DNA from: Acidimicrobiia bacterium
GTDB lineage: Bacteria > Actinomycetota > Acidimicrobiia > Spongiisociales > Spongiisociaceae
Direction of reading: 5' to 3'
Length of the DNA: 43,185 bases
NCBI GenBank assembly: GCA_021296345.1
Contig: JAGWAN010000014.1
Location: 1-43,185 of the forward strand
The notes beneath the pieces were generated by a model that saw only the letters and a list, made by a program, of their open reading frames with translations, was not told the DNA's origin and made no database searches. The translations under genes were made by a program, and so were the position numbers. This document shows positions 8,208 to 16,414 of the stretch, piece by piece (position 1 is the stretch's first letter; each line of letters begins with the position of its first letter).

Positions 8208-9598
8208 GTCTGCGCTGGCGCTGGGCGTTGGGACTGGGGCTGGTGGCGGCCCTGGCGATAGGCCTGCTCACCGTGGCCGCGGTCTTCTCTGTCGAACGGC
8301 AGCTTCGCGGGGCCATGGACCGCGACCTTCTGGAACGGGCCTCCCAGACGCGGGAACTCACCGAGAACCTGCTCACTCGTGGTCGAGGCGAGCGGCGCGC
8401 CGCCTTGTTGCCACGCATCGTCGAATACGACGCCACCCTGCAGGCCTTCGACCGCGACGGCGCGGTCTTGGCGCGGGTAGGTCCCGAAGGCGTGATCCCC
8501 CCGGTCGAGGATGACGACTTGGCGGTGCTTCTGGGCGCCGACACTCATCTGCTCCGAGACGTTCGCATCGCAGGCATTCCGTATCGGATGATCACCCTGC
8601 GGGCGATGCTCGGGGACCGCAACCCGGACCGGGCAGTGGGATTCCAGATACTGACCAACCAGTCCCAATTCCAGGCCAACCTGGCAGCTCTGACCCAGCG
8701 ACTCTTCACCATCGGCGCCATCGGCGTGCTGCTGGTGGCTTTGACCGGCTGGATCATCGCTTCGAGGGCGGTCCGGCCGATCAGCAACCTCACCGACGCC
8801 GCCGAACACGTCACCGACACCGAAGAACTCGACGCTCTCGGACGGTTCGACATCGAAGCCCACGCAGAGATCGGGCGGCTCGCAACCGCCTTCCGGTCGA
8901 TGCTGGACTCGCTGCGGGTGTCGCGCCAAGAGCAGCAGCGGCTGGTCTCGGACGCCGGCCACGAGCTCCGCACTCCGGTCACCGCGCTCAAGACCAACCT
9001 GGAGACCCTCCAACGCCAGTACGAACATCTAGACGTAGAGCAGCGGCGCGAGCTGATAGAAGCCGCGCTCCGTGAATCCGACCAGATGGCAACGCTCGCT
9101 TCCGAGTTGGTGGAACTCACCTCCGATGTCCGCCATGCGGCGGAACCGGTGCGAGAAGTGGATTTGCGGGACATAGCCGTGGACCTGTGTTCCCGATACC
9201 GCCGGACTCCCGGGAAGGAGGTGACCGTGTCGGGCGAGAGCGCGGTCGTGGCCGGTCGCAGGACCCAGTTGGAGCGGGCGATGAGCAACCTGGTCGACAA
9301 CGCCTACAAGTGGGCCGGGCGCCGGGTGGAGATCGCGGTAGGGGGTGGCACGGTCACGGTTCGAGATGACGGACCTGGGATTCCCGCCGAGGACCTGCCT
9401 TACGTCTTCGGGCGGTTCTATCGCTCGGCGGAGGCTCGCTCGATGCCGGGCTCCGGACTTGGTCTAGCGATCGTCGACCATCTGGTACGGGCCCACGGCG
9501 GGACGGTATTCGCGAGAAACTGCCCTGAAGGAGGAGCAGAGGTGGGGTTCACCCTGCCCCCGGTGGAGCTTGTGGAGGGGATACCGGGGACAGGGTGA
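8204..9598 (+). CDS. Sensor histidine kinase (MprB-like)
   Basis: 464-residue membrane kinase. TM1 is about 8-28 and TM2 about 168-188, with an extracytoplasmic domain of about 140 residues between them. Next come HAMP (about 190-242), the phospho-acceptor His253 in [21 protein letters not shown], and an HATPase domain with the N box ([11 protein letters not shown]), G1 (DDGPGIP) and G2 (GSGLGLAIV). It shares an ATGA overlap with the response regulator, which it should phosphorylate. The signal it senses is unknown. Confidence 0.93.
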   Translation: MSLRWRWALGLGLVAALAIGLLTVAAVFSVERQLRGAMDRDLLERASQTRELTENLLTRGRGERRAALLPRIVEYDATLQAFDRDGAVLARVGPEGVIPPVEDDDLAVLLGADTHLLRDVRIAGIPYRMITLRAMLGDRNPDRAVGFQILTNQSQFQANLAALTQRLFTIGAIGVLLVALTGWIIASRAVRPISNLTDAAEHVTDTEELDALGRFDIEAHAEIGRLATAFRSMLDSLRVSRQEQQRLVSDAGHELRTPVTALKTNLETLQRQYEHLDVEQRRELIEAALRESDQMATLASELVELTSDVRHAAEPVREVDLRDIAVDLCSRYRRTPGKEVTVSGESAVVAGRRTQLERAMSNLVDNAYKWAGRRVEIAVGGGTVTVRDDGPGIPAEDLPYVFGRFYRSAEARSMPGSGLGLAIVDHLVRAHGGTVFARNCPEGGAEVGFTLPPVELVEGIPGTG

Positions 9599-9613
9599 AG
9601 GGGGGAGCAGTAG

Positions 9614-9636
9614 GACAGCCGCTTTCGGCTGCTGTC
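9614..9636. terminator. Hairpin between convergent genes
   Basis: GACAGCCGC and GCGGCTGCTGTC-like arms give about eight base pairs with one mismatch around a TTTCG loop. It lies 15 nt after the kinase stop and just past the stop of the opposing secreted-protein gene. No T-tract follows, so a bidirectional terminator role is inferred from position. Confidence 0.35.
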
Positions 9637-9641
9637 GGGGA

Positions 9642-10124
9642 TCACGTCCGGAACAAGTCTCGATGGCCTCCGTGGTCACCGCCCCGGGAGCGCCTGCCGC
9701 CCCAGGCCCGGCCCTTCTTCTCCGCCAGTTCGTCCTTGGTGATCTCTCCGTCAGCCAGAGCATCTGCGAAGGGGCTGTCTTCGGCGGTGAAGCGCTCGGC
9801 GTTCGGTAGCTGGGCGATCTCCTCGGCTGTCAACACTTCATCCTCCCAGAACGTCGCCAGGAGTTCCTTCATCTCTGCGCGAGCAGCCACGAACTCGGCG
9901 CGCTTCGACTCCACGGCGGCGATGATCGCATCGGCCTGAGCCGACGTGATGGTCTGATCCTCCACCAGTTCGGCGAGCACATCGCTCAGGCCCGATCCGA
10001 ACCGGTGCCCCCACGTCCTATCACCGCTCTCGGCGTCGGAATCCGAGGCGTCGGTGTTTGCCCAAACGGCCGTGGCCGTGCCCACCAGCAGCACTACGGC
10101 GCCGATGATGATTGCTTTCCGCAT
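9642..10124 (-). CDS. Small secreted or membrane-anchored protein of unknown function
   Basis: 160 residues from MRKAIIIGAVVLLVGTATAVWA, a clear signal peptide or anchor. The mature part is acidic and helical, with a repeated helix pattern (VEDQTITSAQADAIIAAVESK; DEVLTAEEIAQLPNAER; DGEITKDELAEKKG), and ends in a Gly/Arg/His-rich tail. The repeated 'ADGEITKDEL' units resemble short helix pairs seen in uncharacterised exported actinobacterial proteins; I do not assign a function. ATG at 10124 has AGAAGGAG at 7 nt spacing. It faces the two-component pair, and a CTGAGA direct repeat lies upstream, so it may belong to that regulon. Confidence 0.75.
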   Translation of the reverse strand: MRKAIIIGAVVLLVGTATAVWANTDASDSDAESGDRTWGHRFGSGLSDVLAELVEDQTITSAQADAIIAAVESKRAEFVAARAEMKELLATFWEDEVLTAEEIAQLPNAERFTAEDSPFADALADGEITKDELAEKKGRAWGGRRSRGGDHGGHRDLFRT

Positions 10125-10187
10125 GCCATGTCTCCTTCTTCGGCTGATCATGCGTAGCCCAATCTGGTCAGCCAACCTGTGTTTTCG

Positions 10188-10215
10188 CTGAGAGGAGCCT
10201 TAACGATCCCTGAGA
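10188..10215 (-). promoter_or_regulatory. Direct repeat, candidate response-regulator operator
   Basis: CTGAGA occurs at 10188-10193 and again at 10210-10215, exactly 22 bp apart (two helical turns), with a TTAAGG/CCTTAA segment between them. OmpR-family regulators typically bind such direct repeats. It lies 64-92 bp upstream of the small secreted-protein gene and near the MprAB-like pair. Confidence 0.4.
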
Positions 10216-10330
10216 ATCGATGTGGGCCTCCTGGATTTCCGGCCGGAGCGTCAGGTGCGGCAGGCGCGCAGGCAACAACGTTGGACCCAGATCAGGACGG
10301 GGACCGGAGATCTAGATGATTAGTGCCTAG

Positions 10331-10516
10331 CCGGTAGTTGCTAGTTGTCTGAGATAGATTACCTTGGAGTAGATTGTTCCAGTGTCCGTAGGCTCTCTGG
10401 AGTTTCACATCAAGCCGAGGCAAGGATCTTGTTAAACAAGAGGCGAGGAAACCTCGGCAGCCTCAACTCGCATCCACACAACGACTAACAACTATCAACT
10501 AGCAACTGACTGCCGG
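10331..10516. repeat. MITE-like inverted-repeat segment
   Basis: This gap between the secreted-protein gene and sufC has no gene. It contains a perfect 12-bp inverted repeat, AGTTGCTAGTTG at 10336-10347 and its complement at 10496-10507, with CCGG just outside each arm (186 bp overall). Inside are GCCGAGG (10414-10420) and CCTCGGC (10452-10458), with CTTG/CAAG between them, a potential hairpin. Its A+T content is higher than that of neighbouring genes. It could be a degenerate transposable element or a structured leader or terminator. Confidence 0.45.
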
Positions 10517-10523
10517 TCACAAC

Positions 10524-10544
10524 CCCTTGGAACTACTCGTCTAG
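10524..10544 (-). repeat. Family C repeat containing the sufC stop codon
   Basis: On the minus strand this reads CTAGACGAGTAGTTCCAAGG plus G. The identical 21-mer occurs at 37659-37679. Its first TAG is the sufC stop codon here and the stop codon of the EamA gene there. Similarity continues weakly for about 40 bp downstream (repeated TAGTT units). Confidence 0.6.
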
Positions 10545-11347
10545 AGGTCGAAGGGGGTGTCCGTGAAGAAGTCGCTCACGCTAGGTGTCCTGCTCGCGAC
10601 CTTGGGAGCGGTCATGCCCAGGCGAGATCGCACCGCCGAATACCCGCCATCCTCCAGCTCGTCCGCGAGCTCCGGCCCTCCGGAGTCGACGATCTGGCCG
10701 TTCATCATGATGTGCACCCGGTCAGGCCGGACGTAGTTGAGGATGCGGCTGTAGTGGGTGATCATCAGGATGGCCACCTCCTCGCTCCGCATCTCCTCCA
10801 CCGCGCCGGCGACCTCCCGGACCGAGTCGATGTCCAGGCCGGAGTCGATCTCGTCCAGCACCATCACCCGCGGCTCCAGGACCGCGAGCTGGAACACCTC
10901 GGAGCGCTTCTTCTCTCCTCCGGACAGATCGCCGTTCACGGACCGGTTGAGGAACCTTTCCATCCCGAGCCGTCGGGTTTGGGTGGCGATCCGCTCCCTC
11001 GCTTCCTCGGGACCGGCGCCCAGCGCCACCGCCGCCTCTTCGAGCAACACGGCTAGATCGAGACCGGGTATCCCCACCGGATACTGGAAGGCCTGGAACA
11101 GACCGGCCTGAGCCCGCTGGTATACGTCGAGGTCTGCGATCGAGGCCCCATCCACGGCCATGGCCCCGGACACCTCGTAGCCGAGCTTTCCTGCCAGGAC
11201 GTGGCAGAGGGTGGACTTGCCCGACCCGTTGGGACCCATGATTGCGTGCACCTCACCGAACGGAACCTCCAGATCGACTCCCTTGAGGATGCCGAGCCCA
11301 CCGATGGAAGCACGGAGCCCCTGAACCTGAAGCGCCGTCCTGCTCAT
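10541..11347 (-). CDS. sufC: Fe-S cluster assembly ATPase SufC
   Basis: Cytoplasmic ABC-type ATPase of the SufBCD scaffold. It has Walker A GPNGSGKST (38-46, Lys44), signature LSGGEKKRSEV, Walker B VMVLDEIDSGLDID and the switch His in MITHYSRIL. 268 residues from MSRTALQVQGL. The open frame runs further upstream, but that part is shadow sequence of the Rieske gene, and the ATG here overlaps the Rieske stop by 4 nt (ATGA). sufC is the last gene of the sufD-Rieske-sufC unit. Its stop codon is contributed by a repeat shared with another locus. Confidence 0.96.
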   Translation of the reverse strand: MSRTALQVQGLRASIGGLGILKGVDLEVPFGEVHAIMGPNGSGKSTLCHVLAGKLGYEVSGAMAVDGASIADLDVYQRAQAGLFQAFQYPVGIPGLDLAVLLEEAAVALGAGPEEARERIATQTRRLGMERFLNRSVNGDLSGGEKKRSEVFQLAVLEPRVMVLDEIDSGLDIDSVREVAGAVEEMRSEEVAILMITHYSRILNYVRPDRVHIMMNGQIVDSGGPELADELEDGGYSAVRSRLGMTAPKVASRTPSVSDFFTDTPFDL

Positions 11348-11667
11348 CGGGAACCTCCGCCCGCATCCACATTCACCATCACGCGACCCTTCTCGATCCT
11401 GACCTCGTATGTGGGCACCGGCTGGGTGGCCGGCAGGGTCCGGGGGACGCCGGTCCGGACATCGAACTCCGCCCCGTGAAGTGGGCATTCCACGTCGTAG
11501 TCCCATAGCTCACCCTCGGAGAGGGACGCCATAGCGTGGCTACAGGTATCTCCGATCACGTAGAAGTCGTCCTCTATCCGGAACAGAGCCAGGGTGCGAC
11601 CGGCCAGGTCCACTTTGGACCCGCCCTGGGGAAAGGCATCCGCGGCGCCGGCATCCAACCACGCCAT
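11344..11667 (-). CDS. Rieske [2Fe-2S] ferredoxin of the suf cluster
   Basis: 107 residues with the Rieske ligands C42-x-H44 (CSHAMASLSEG) and C61-x2-H64 (CPLHGAEFD). It resembles non-haem dioxygenase ferredoxin subunits. In Streptomyces-type suf operons a Rieske gene likewise lies between sufD and sufC, so it probably serves Fe-S assembly, perhaps by electron delivery; its precise role is not established. The start overlaps the sufD stop by 1 nt (TGATG), and the stop overlaps the sufC start by 4 nt. Confidence 0.92.
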   Translation of the reverse strand: MAWLDAGAADAFPQGGSKVDLAGRTLALFRIEDDFYVIGDTCSHAMASLSEGELWDYDVECPLHGAEFDVRTGVPRTLPATQPVPTYEVRIEKGRVMVNVDAGGGSR

Positions 11668-12932
11668 CAGGATGCAGCCCGCTGTTGCGCCCCGGCGAAC
11701 TTGGCGGAGACCGCCCGTCGCGATGGAGCGGCCAGATCGGGCACGGCGAGGCCCGACAGTATCTCGTTGAAGAAGCCTCTCACCAGCAGGCGCTCGGCCG
11801 GGTCGCGGGGCAGCCCGCGGCTCATCAGGTAGTAGAGCTGTTGCTCATCCAGTGGGCCAGAGGAGGAACCGTGCCCGCACTGGAGGTCGTCGGTGAGTAT
11901 CTCGAGGTTCGGAACCGAGTTGACCTTGGCGGCGTCCGAGATCACCAGGTTGCGGTTGGTCTCGAATGCGGAAGTTCCCACGGCCCCCTTCTCGATCCTC
12001 ATCAGTCCGGTCCAGACGGCGCTGGCGTTATCGGCAACGGCGCCCTTGAGGAAGATGTTCGACGTGGTACGGGGACCCTGGTGGGTGACGTAGATGCGGT
12101 AGTCCAGGACCTGGGAGCCGTCGCCGAAGTAGATGCCACCCATCTGGACCGACGATCCCCGGCCTGCCAGGGAGATCCCCAGCCGCTGCCGGGCATATAA
12201 CCCTCCGAGACCCACCTCTCCGATCCGGAGGGTGGAGTCCCGCTCGGTCACGTACTGGTGATGGGCCACCATGCGGGCCTGTTCGGACAGGTTCTGGACC
12301 ACCGAAACGGACAGGCGTGCACCGCGACCAGCCAGCGCCTCCACTATGGGGCTGACGAGCAGTTCGGCACCGGGCGCGGAGCGGTACAGAACCACCACCG
12401 AAGCTTCCGAGTCGGGCCCTCCGACCACTGTCAGGTGCGGGAAGCTGACCGACCCCGCGGTCACGGCCTGGATGTCCACGACCACCGGCGCGGCAAGCGT
12501 CCTACCGGCCGGGATCCTCACCACCGCGCCGGGAGGCGCCATGGCGTGGTTGGCAGCAGCGAACACGTCGACCTCGGGGGAGACCATCGATCCGTAAAGG
12601 GATGCCAACCCACCGTCCGGCACATCGGCCGGCCGATGAACTTCGATCTCGCCGGCCTCGACATCCACCACGGTACCGTCCACCATGGTCAGGCCGCCAC
12701 TCACCTCTCCCACCGCTTCGAGGTACTCGTCGCGATCCAGGCCACCGGACGGCTCGGTGGCAGGACGGAAGTCGTCAAGGACGAAATCGATGTCCACGTA
12801 CTTCCAGTCCTCGTCCTTGGGGCCGGGCATGGCAGCCGACGCCAAGGCCTGGCGACCGCGGTCGCGCAGGCCGACCAGCCAGGTGGGCTCGTCATCAATG
12901 GACATGGTTGCGTGGGGTGAGGGTAAGGACAC
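11667..12932 (-). CDS. sufD: Fe-S cluster assembly protein SufD
   Basis: Scaffold component that pairs with SufB and SufC. 421 residues. The N-terminal segment has PGPKDEDWKYVDIDFVLDD. The central beta-helix region is rich in G-A-V strands, and the conserved C-terminal block reads VNSVPNLEILTDDLQCGHGSSSGPLDEQQLYYLMSRGLP, then ERLLVRGFFNEIL. I chose the GTG at 12932, preceded by GGAAGG at 4 nt spacing; an ATG 27 nt downstream is an alternative. It is the first gene of a three-gene overlapping unit, but sufB is not adjacent (see 16415). Confidence 0.94.
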   Translation of the reverse strand: MSLPSPHATMSIDDEPTWLVGLRDRGRQALASAAMPGPKDEDWKYVDIDFVLDDFRPATEPSGGLDRDEYLEAVGEVSGGLTMVDGTVVDVEAGEIEVHRPADVPDGGLASLYGSMVSPEVDVFAAANHAMAPPGAVVRIPAGRTLAAPVVVDIQAVTAGSVSFPHLTVVGGPDSEASVVVLYRSAPGAELLVSPIVEALAGRGARLSVSVVQNLSEQARMVAHHQYVTERDSTLRIGEVGLGGLYARQRLGISLAGRGSSVQMGGIYFGDGSQVLDYRIYVTHQGPRTTSNIFLKGAVADNASAVWTGLMRIEKGAVGTSAFETNRNLVISDAAKVNSVPNLEILTDDLQCGHGSSSGPLDEQQLYYLMSRGLPRDPAERLLVRGFFNEILSGLAVPDLAAPSRRAVSAKFAGAQQRAAS

Positions 12933-13060
12933 AGATCCTTCCAGAATCCGGCGGGCGGATGGTAACGGGTGAACCGATGCTATCTATCCGCCGTTCACCG
13001 GCCAAAGGCGGGTGCACCGGCAGGATACCGGCGACCCGGCAACCCTCCAACATGCTTGAC

Positions 13061-13098
13061 CCTGATTCTTCGTACTACCGGGCTACCTGCCGATCAGG
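13061..13098 (+). repeat. Palindromic intergenic element, family A copy
   Basis: Begins CCTGATTCTTCGT and ends ATCAGG (inverse of the start), 38 bp. It lies between the sufD start and the end of the uracil-DNA glycosylase gene, overlapping the last codons of that gene at 13083-13098. Confidence 0.55.
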
Positions 13099-13817
13099 TG
13101 AGCTGCTCGGGTGAACACCGCGTCCAGCATGGCCTCGGTCAGCCTCCCGGTGAAGGTGTTCTGCTGGGAGGGGTGATAGCAGCCGATGATCGAGGGGGCT
13201 CCCGCGCCGGGATGCACCTCCACACCGTGGGAGAAACGCGGCTTGGGAATCGGGATCTCCCACCCTCGGCGACGGCCGATACGCAGGGTCTGGTCGAAGG
13301 CCATGCCGCCGAGCGCCACCACCACGTCTACGCTCTGGCACAGGTCGAGTTCCTGCTCGATCCAGCGGGAGCAAGTATTCCGCTCGGCCGCGGTGGGCCG
13401 GTTCTGGGGCGGGACGCATCTGACGATGGCCGTGATGGCGGCGTCGATCAGGCGGAAGCCGTCATCACGGTGGTCCGCCACCGGACGATTGGCGAAGCCC
13501 GCCCGGTGAAGGGCCCGGAACAGCCACTCACCGGATCGGTCCCCCATGAACATCTGGCCGGTACGGTTCGACCCGTGGGCGCCGGGGGCCAGGCCGATGA
13601 TCAGCAACCGGGCCTCGGCATCCCCCAGCATCGGCACTGGTCGGGCCCAGTAATCATGATCGGCATAGGCAGCTCGCTTAGTCACCGAGACCTCCTCCCG
13701 CCAAGCCACCAGGCGGGGACACAGCCGGCACTCGATCAACTCGGCCTGGAGCCGATCGAACGCCGCCGTCCGGGCAGGAGGTCGGTTCACCGCGTCATTG
13801 TCGGGGATCAGGTTCAC
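13083..13817 (-). CDS. Family 5 uracil-DNA glycosylase (UdgB type)
   Basis: Excises uracil and some other deaminated bases from DNA. 244 residues. The N-terminal Cys pair in CRLCPRLVAWREE contributes to a [4Fe-4S] site. Active-site motif A reads GLAPGAHGSNRTGQMFMGDRSG, and motif B reads CYHPSQQNTFTGRLTEAM. These are typical of UdgB rather than family 4 enzymes. The open frame extends to 14054, but the real start is the GTG at 13817, overlapping the preceding stop as GTGA. It is therefore coupled to the DUF4015 lipoprotein gene, an unexpected partner. Confidence 0.9.
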   Translation of the reverse strand: MNLIPDNDAVNRPPARTAAFDRLQAELIECRLCPRLVAWREEVSVTKRAAYADHDYWARPVPMLGDAEARLLIIGLAPGAHGSNRTGQMFMGDRSGEWLFRALHRAGFANRPVADHRDDGFRLIDAAITAIVRCVPPQNRPTAAERNTCSRWIEQELDLCQSVDVVVALGGMAFDQTLRIGRRRGWEIPIPKPRFSHGVEVHPGAGAPSIIGCYHPSQQNTFTGRLTEAMLDAVFTRAAHLIGR

Positions 13818-15298
13818 CCGGTCTCCGGGTCGAGCGCTTCCACGTTGAACACGCTGGCCGCATTCCACAGCATCCAACCCAACGAGCGCGCCTCCGCAGC
13901 ATCGATCTGCTCCCGCACCTGTCCCGGTGTGTAGTAGAAGTCCTGAAGCCAGGGGCGGATGATGGACTGGCCCTCGACCCGCTTCAGACCTGCGTCGAGC
14001 GCTCCGGCCACCACCGCTCCCGGGTGATCGTTGGGCGTATCGAAGCCGAACCATCCGGTCGAGTAATGACTCGGGTAGACCATGGGTGACACTACGTCGG
14101 CGGTGGCGGAGACTGCTGAGAACTCCTGTCCGATCCCCCCATCCCCGATCACGGTGGTGATGAACCCGAAGATGTCGGCCCCAACCAGGCAGCCGAGCGG
14201 GTGGAGGCGGGCGGCGGCCTGGCCCAGGAAGCTGCTGATCGTCCCTATGCGGATGTCCTCCGAGTCACCCAGGTCGAATACTGCCGTTGCGGGATAGCCG
14301 TCAGGAAACCGGACGTAGTCGAATTGGATCTCGTCGAACCCGGCCGCACAGACCTCTTCGGCCAGCCGCAAGGCGTATTCCCGAGCTTGCGTATCGGTGG
14401 GATCGAGGAAGTACTGGTTGCGTTTGCGGAAGGGAGCACCGGTAGCGGTGTCGTATACCGCCATATCGACCACCGCCCGCGCGGCGACTGGGTCCTGGAA
14501 GGTCACGAGACGCGCGATCTTGTACAGACCGCGGACGTCCATCTGGGCCACTACCCGGTCGATATCGAACAGAACATCCACCGCCCCGATCTCACGGGCC
14601 AGGCTCACTCCCGTGTCGTAGAGCACCCGGCCCGATTCATCCTTGACATCGATCACGAGGGCGTTGACCACCGTGTCTTCGGCGATCGAGAGAAGCTCCG
14701 ACCACCGCGCATCGTCCACGAACACGGTATGTCCGACATGTAGGGCCCGGATCTGAAGCGGCTCCAGGACGATCTCGTGGACCAGGATCTCTCCATCCCA
14801 GGCAAACTCGGTTGCGGCCCATCCGGGGCGTTCGACGGTGATGGTGCCGGGTGAAGCTCGTGATATCTCGAAGCCACCCTGATCATCGGTCATCACATTG
14901 AAGTCACCCAGCGAGACCGATGCGATCGGTAGACCGAATCCCTGGTTGTCCACCACGGCTCCGCGCAACACGACGGGCCGCAGAGCGAGTTCCACGGGTT
15001 CGTCCTGGAACGAGTCAACCACCACCGCGCCCGGGAAGAATCCCTGCGCTTGCACGGAGACCGAGGTGGACTGGCCTTCCCATCGCACCTGGAACACACC
15101 GCTCTCATCGGTGACCTCCGGACCGTACTCCGTGTCGGCCCGCGCCCCGACAATCGGCTCTCCGGCATCGTCCTTGACCAGGATGGGCACGGTCGGGATC
15201 TCGGAGGGCGACGGGATCGGCGCTTCCCCGACCACAACCACCGACTGCGCCAGGCAGGCGGTCAGAAAGACGGATCCCAGGACGGGCAACAGTGACAC
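13814..15298 (-). CDS. Lipoprotein with carboxypeptidase-regulatory-like repeats and a DUF4015 glycoside hydrolase-like domain
   Basis: About 494 residues. The signal peptide ends in a lipobox (LPVLGSVFLTAC), so it should be lipid-anchored outside the cell. Two small beta-sandwich units follow: VPILVKDDAGEPIVGARADT to VTDESGVFQVRW, and LRGAVVDNQGFGLPIASVSLGD to MTDDQGGFEIS. The larger C-terminal domain matches the DUF4015 TIM-barrel pattern: HVGHTVF, NALVIDVKDESG, GLYKIARLVTFQDP, AAGFDEIQFDYVRFPDG, DVVSPMVYPSHYSTGWFG and LGWMLWNA. Its substrate is unknown, presumably a polysaccharide. Start is uncertain: the GTG at 15298 has GAGG at 7 nt, while the frame is open to 15379. Confidence 0.82.
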   Translation of the reverse strand: MSLLPVLGSVFLTACLAQSVVVVGEAPIPSPSEIPTVPILVKDDAGEPIVGARADTEYGPEVTDESGVFQVRWEGQSTSVSVQAQGFFPGAVVVDSFQDEPVELALRPVVLRGAVVDNQGFGLPIASVSLGDFNVMTDDQGGFEISRASPGTITVERPGWAATEFAWDGEILVHEIVLEPLQIRALHVGHTVFVDDARWSELLSIAEDTVVNALVIDVKDESGRVLYDTGVSLAREIGAVDVLFDIDRVVAQMDVRGLYKIARLVTFQDPVAARAVVDMAVYDTATGAPFRKRNQYFLDPTDTQAREYALRLAEEVCAAGFDEIQFDYVRFPDGYPATAVFDLGDSEDIRIGTISSFLGQAAARLHPLGCLVGADIFGFITTVIGDGGIGQEFSAVSATADVVSPMVYPSHYSTGWFGFDTPNDHPGAVVAGALDAGLKRVEGQSIIRPWLQDFYYTPGQVREQIDAAEARSLGWMLWNAASVFNVEALDPETG

Positions 15299-15380
15299 CG
15301 CCACGCCTCGCGGGAAGGACGGGACGGCCCGTCGATGGCATCGAATCTGTCTCACGCGGACCGCACAATGAAGGAACACA

Positions 15381-15409
15381 TTGCCAAATCGTTGCCAGGG
15401 TGATACGTT
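15381..15409 (+). promoter_or_regulatory. Promoter of the second sigma factor gene
   Basis: TTGCCA (15381-15386) and TACGTT (15404-15409) are separated by exactly 17 bp, close to the sigma-70 consensus. The predicted transcript begins near 15416, about 30 nt before the GTG start. Confidence 0.55.
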
Positions 15410-15445
15410 GCGTTGTCGTACCCGTCGAGAGGGGGTAGGTAGGTC

Positions 15446-16384
15446 GTGGTCTTAACAGCGAGGGAGACACCGCTTTCGACCGACGCAGTGGACCTGTACC
15501 TCGACGAGGTATCGGCGCACCCCCTCCTGACCGCCCAGGACGAGGTAGATCTGGCTCTGCAGATCGAACTGGGCCGCCAGGCCCGCGACCAACTGGATGC
15601 CACGCCCGACGTCGACCCGGCCGACCGCCCGAAGCTACGCCGGCGGGTGAGGGAAGGCGAGAGAGCCAAAGCGATCTTCATCCAGTCGAACCTCCGCCTC
15701 GTCATCTCGATCGCCAAGCGCTACTCGGGCCGAGGCATGGACTTGATCGACATGATACAAGAGGGCAATCTCGGACTCATACGGGCTGTTGAGAAGTTCG
15801 ACTGGCGCAAGGGTTTCAAGTTCTCCACCTACGCCACGTGGTGGATCCGTCAAGCTATCACGCGGGGTCTCGGCAACCAGGCTCGCACTATCCGCCTGCC
15901 GGTCCACATGGTCGATATCGTGAGAACGGTGAACGAGACGGTCTACACGCTGACCGAGGAGCTCCGACGCCGACCCACCCGCGAGGAGATCGCCGCCGCC
16001 AGCGGTCTCGACATCGACCGGGTGACAACCGCCCTGGCCACCCCCACCAGCACCATCTCGATAGATCGTCCGGTCGGTGAGGACGGAGAGGCGGTGCTGG
16101 GAGATTTCGTTCCGGACAAGACCGCCATCGATCCGTTCGCCTATGCCGCCGCCGCCGTGAGACGAGCCCGGATCGAAGAAGCCCTGAGCATGCTCACCAC
16201 CGAGGAACGCACGGTGGTGGTCAACCGCTACGGGTTGGCGGGATCCAAGATGATGACCTTGACCGACATCGGCGCCAGGTTGGGCGTGACCCGGGAGCAC
16301 ATCCGCCAGATCGAGCGCCGTGCCTTATCGAAGCTCCGGCATCCCAGCAACGCATACGAATTGAAGACCCTGATAGACCTCTGA
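15446..16384 (+). CDS. Sigma-70 family RNA polymerase sigma factor (primary or principal-like)
   Basis: 312 residues. Region 1.2 (DAVDLYLDEVSAHPLLTAQDEVDLA), region 2 (IQSNLRLVISIAKRYSGRGMDLIDMIQEGNLGLIRAVEKFDWRKGFKFSTYATWWIRQAI), region 3 (RRRPTREEIAAASGLD) and region 4 (TTEERTVVVNRYGL, then TREHIRQIERRALSKLR) are all present, but region 1.1 is absent. This is the pattern of group 2 (non-essential, primary-like) sigma factors or of short SigA proteins. It stands alone on the plus strand with its own promoter, between DUF4015 (divergent) and sufB (convergent). Together with the dnaG-linked rpoD, the window has two near-primary sigma factors. Confidence 0.92.
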   Translation: MVLTARETPLSTDAVDLYLDEVSAHPLLTAQDEVDLALQIELGRQARDQLDATPDVDPADRPKLRRRVREGERAKAIFIQSNLRLVISIAKRYSGRGMDLIDMIQEGNLGLIRAVEKFDWRKGFKFSTYATWWIRQAITRGLGNQARTIRLPVHMVDIVRTVNETVYTLTEELRRRPTREEIAAASGLDIDRVTTALATPTSTISIDRPVGEDGEAVLGDFVPDKTAIDPFAYAAAAVRRARIEEALSMLTTEERTVVVNRYGLAGSKMMTLTDIGARLGVTREHIRQIERRALSKLRHPSNAYELKTLIDL

Positions 16385-16414
16385 ACATCCGGCCTGCCGC
16401 GAAGGGTGGGTTTC

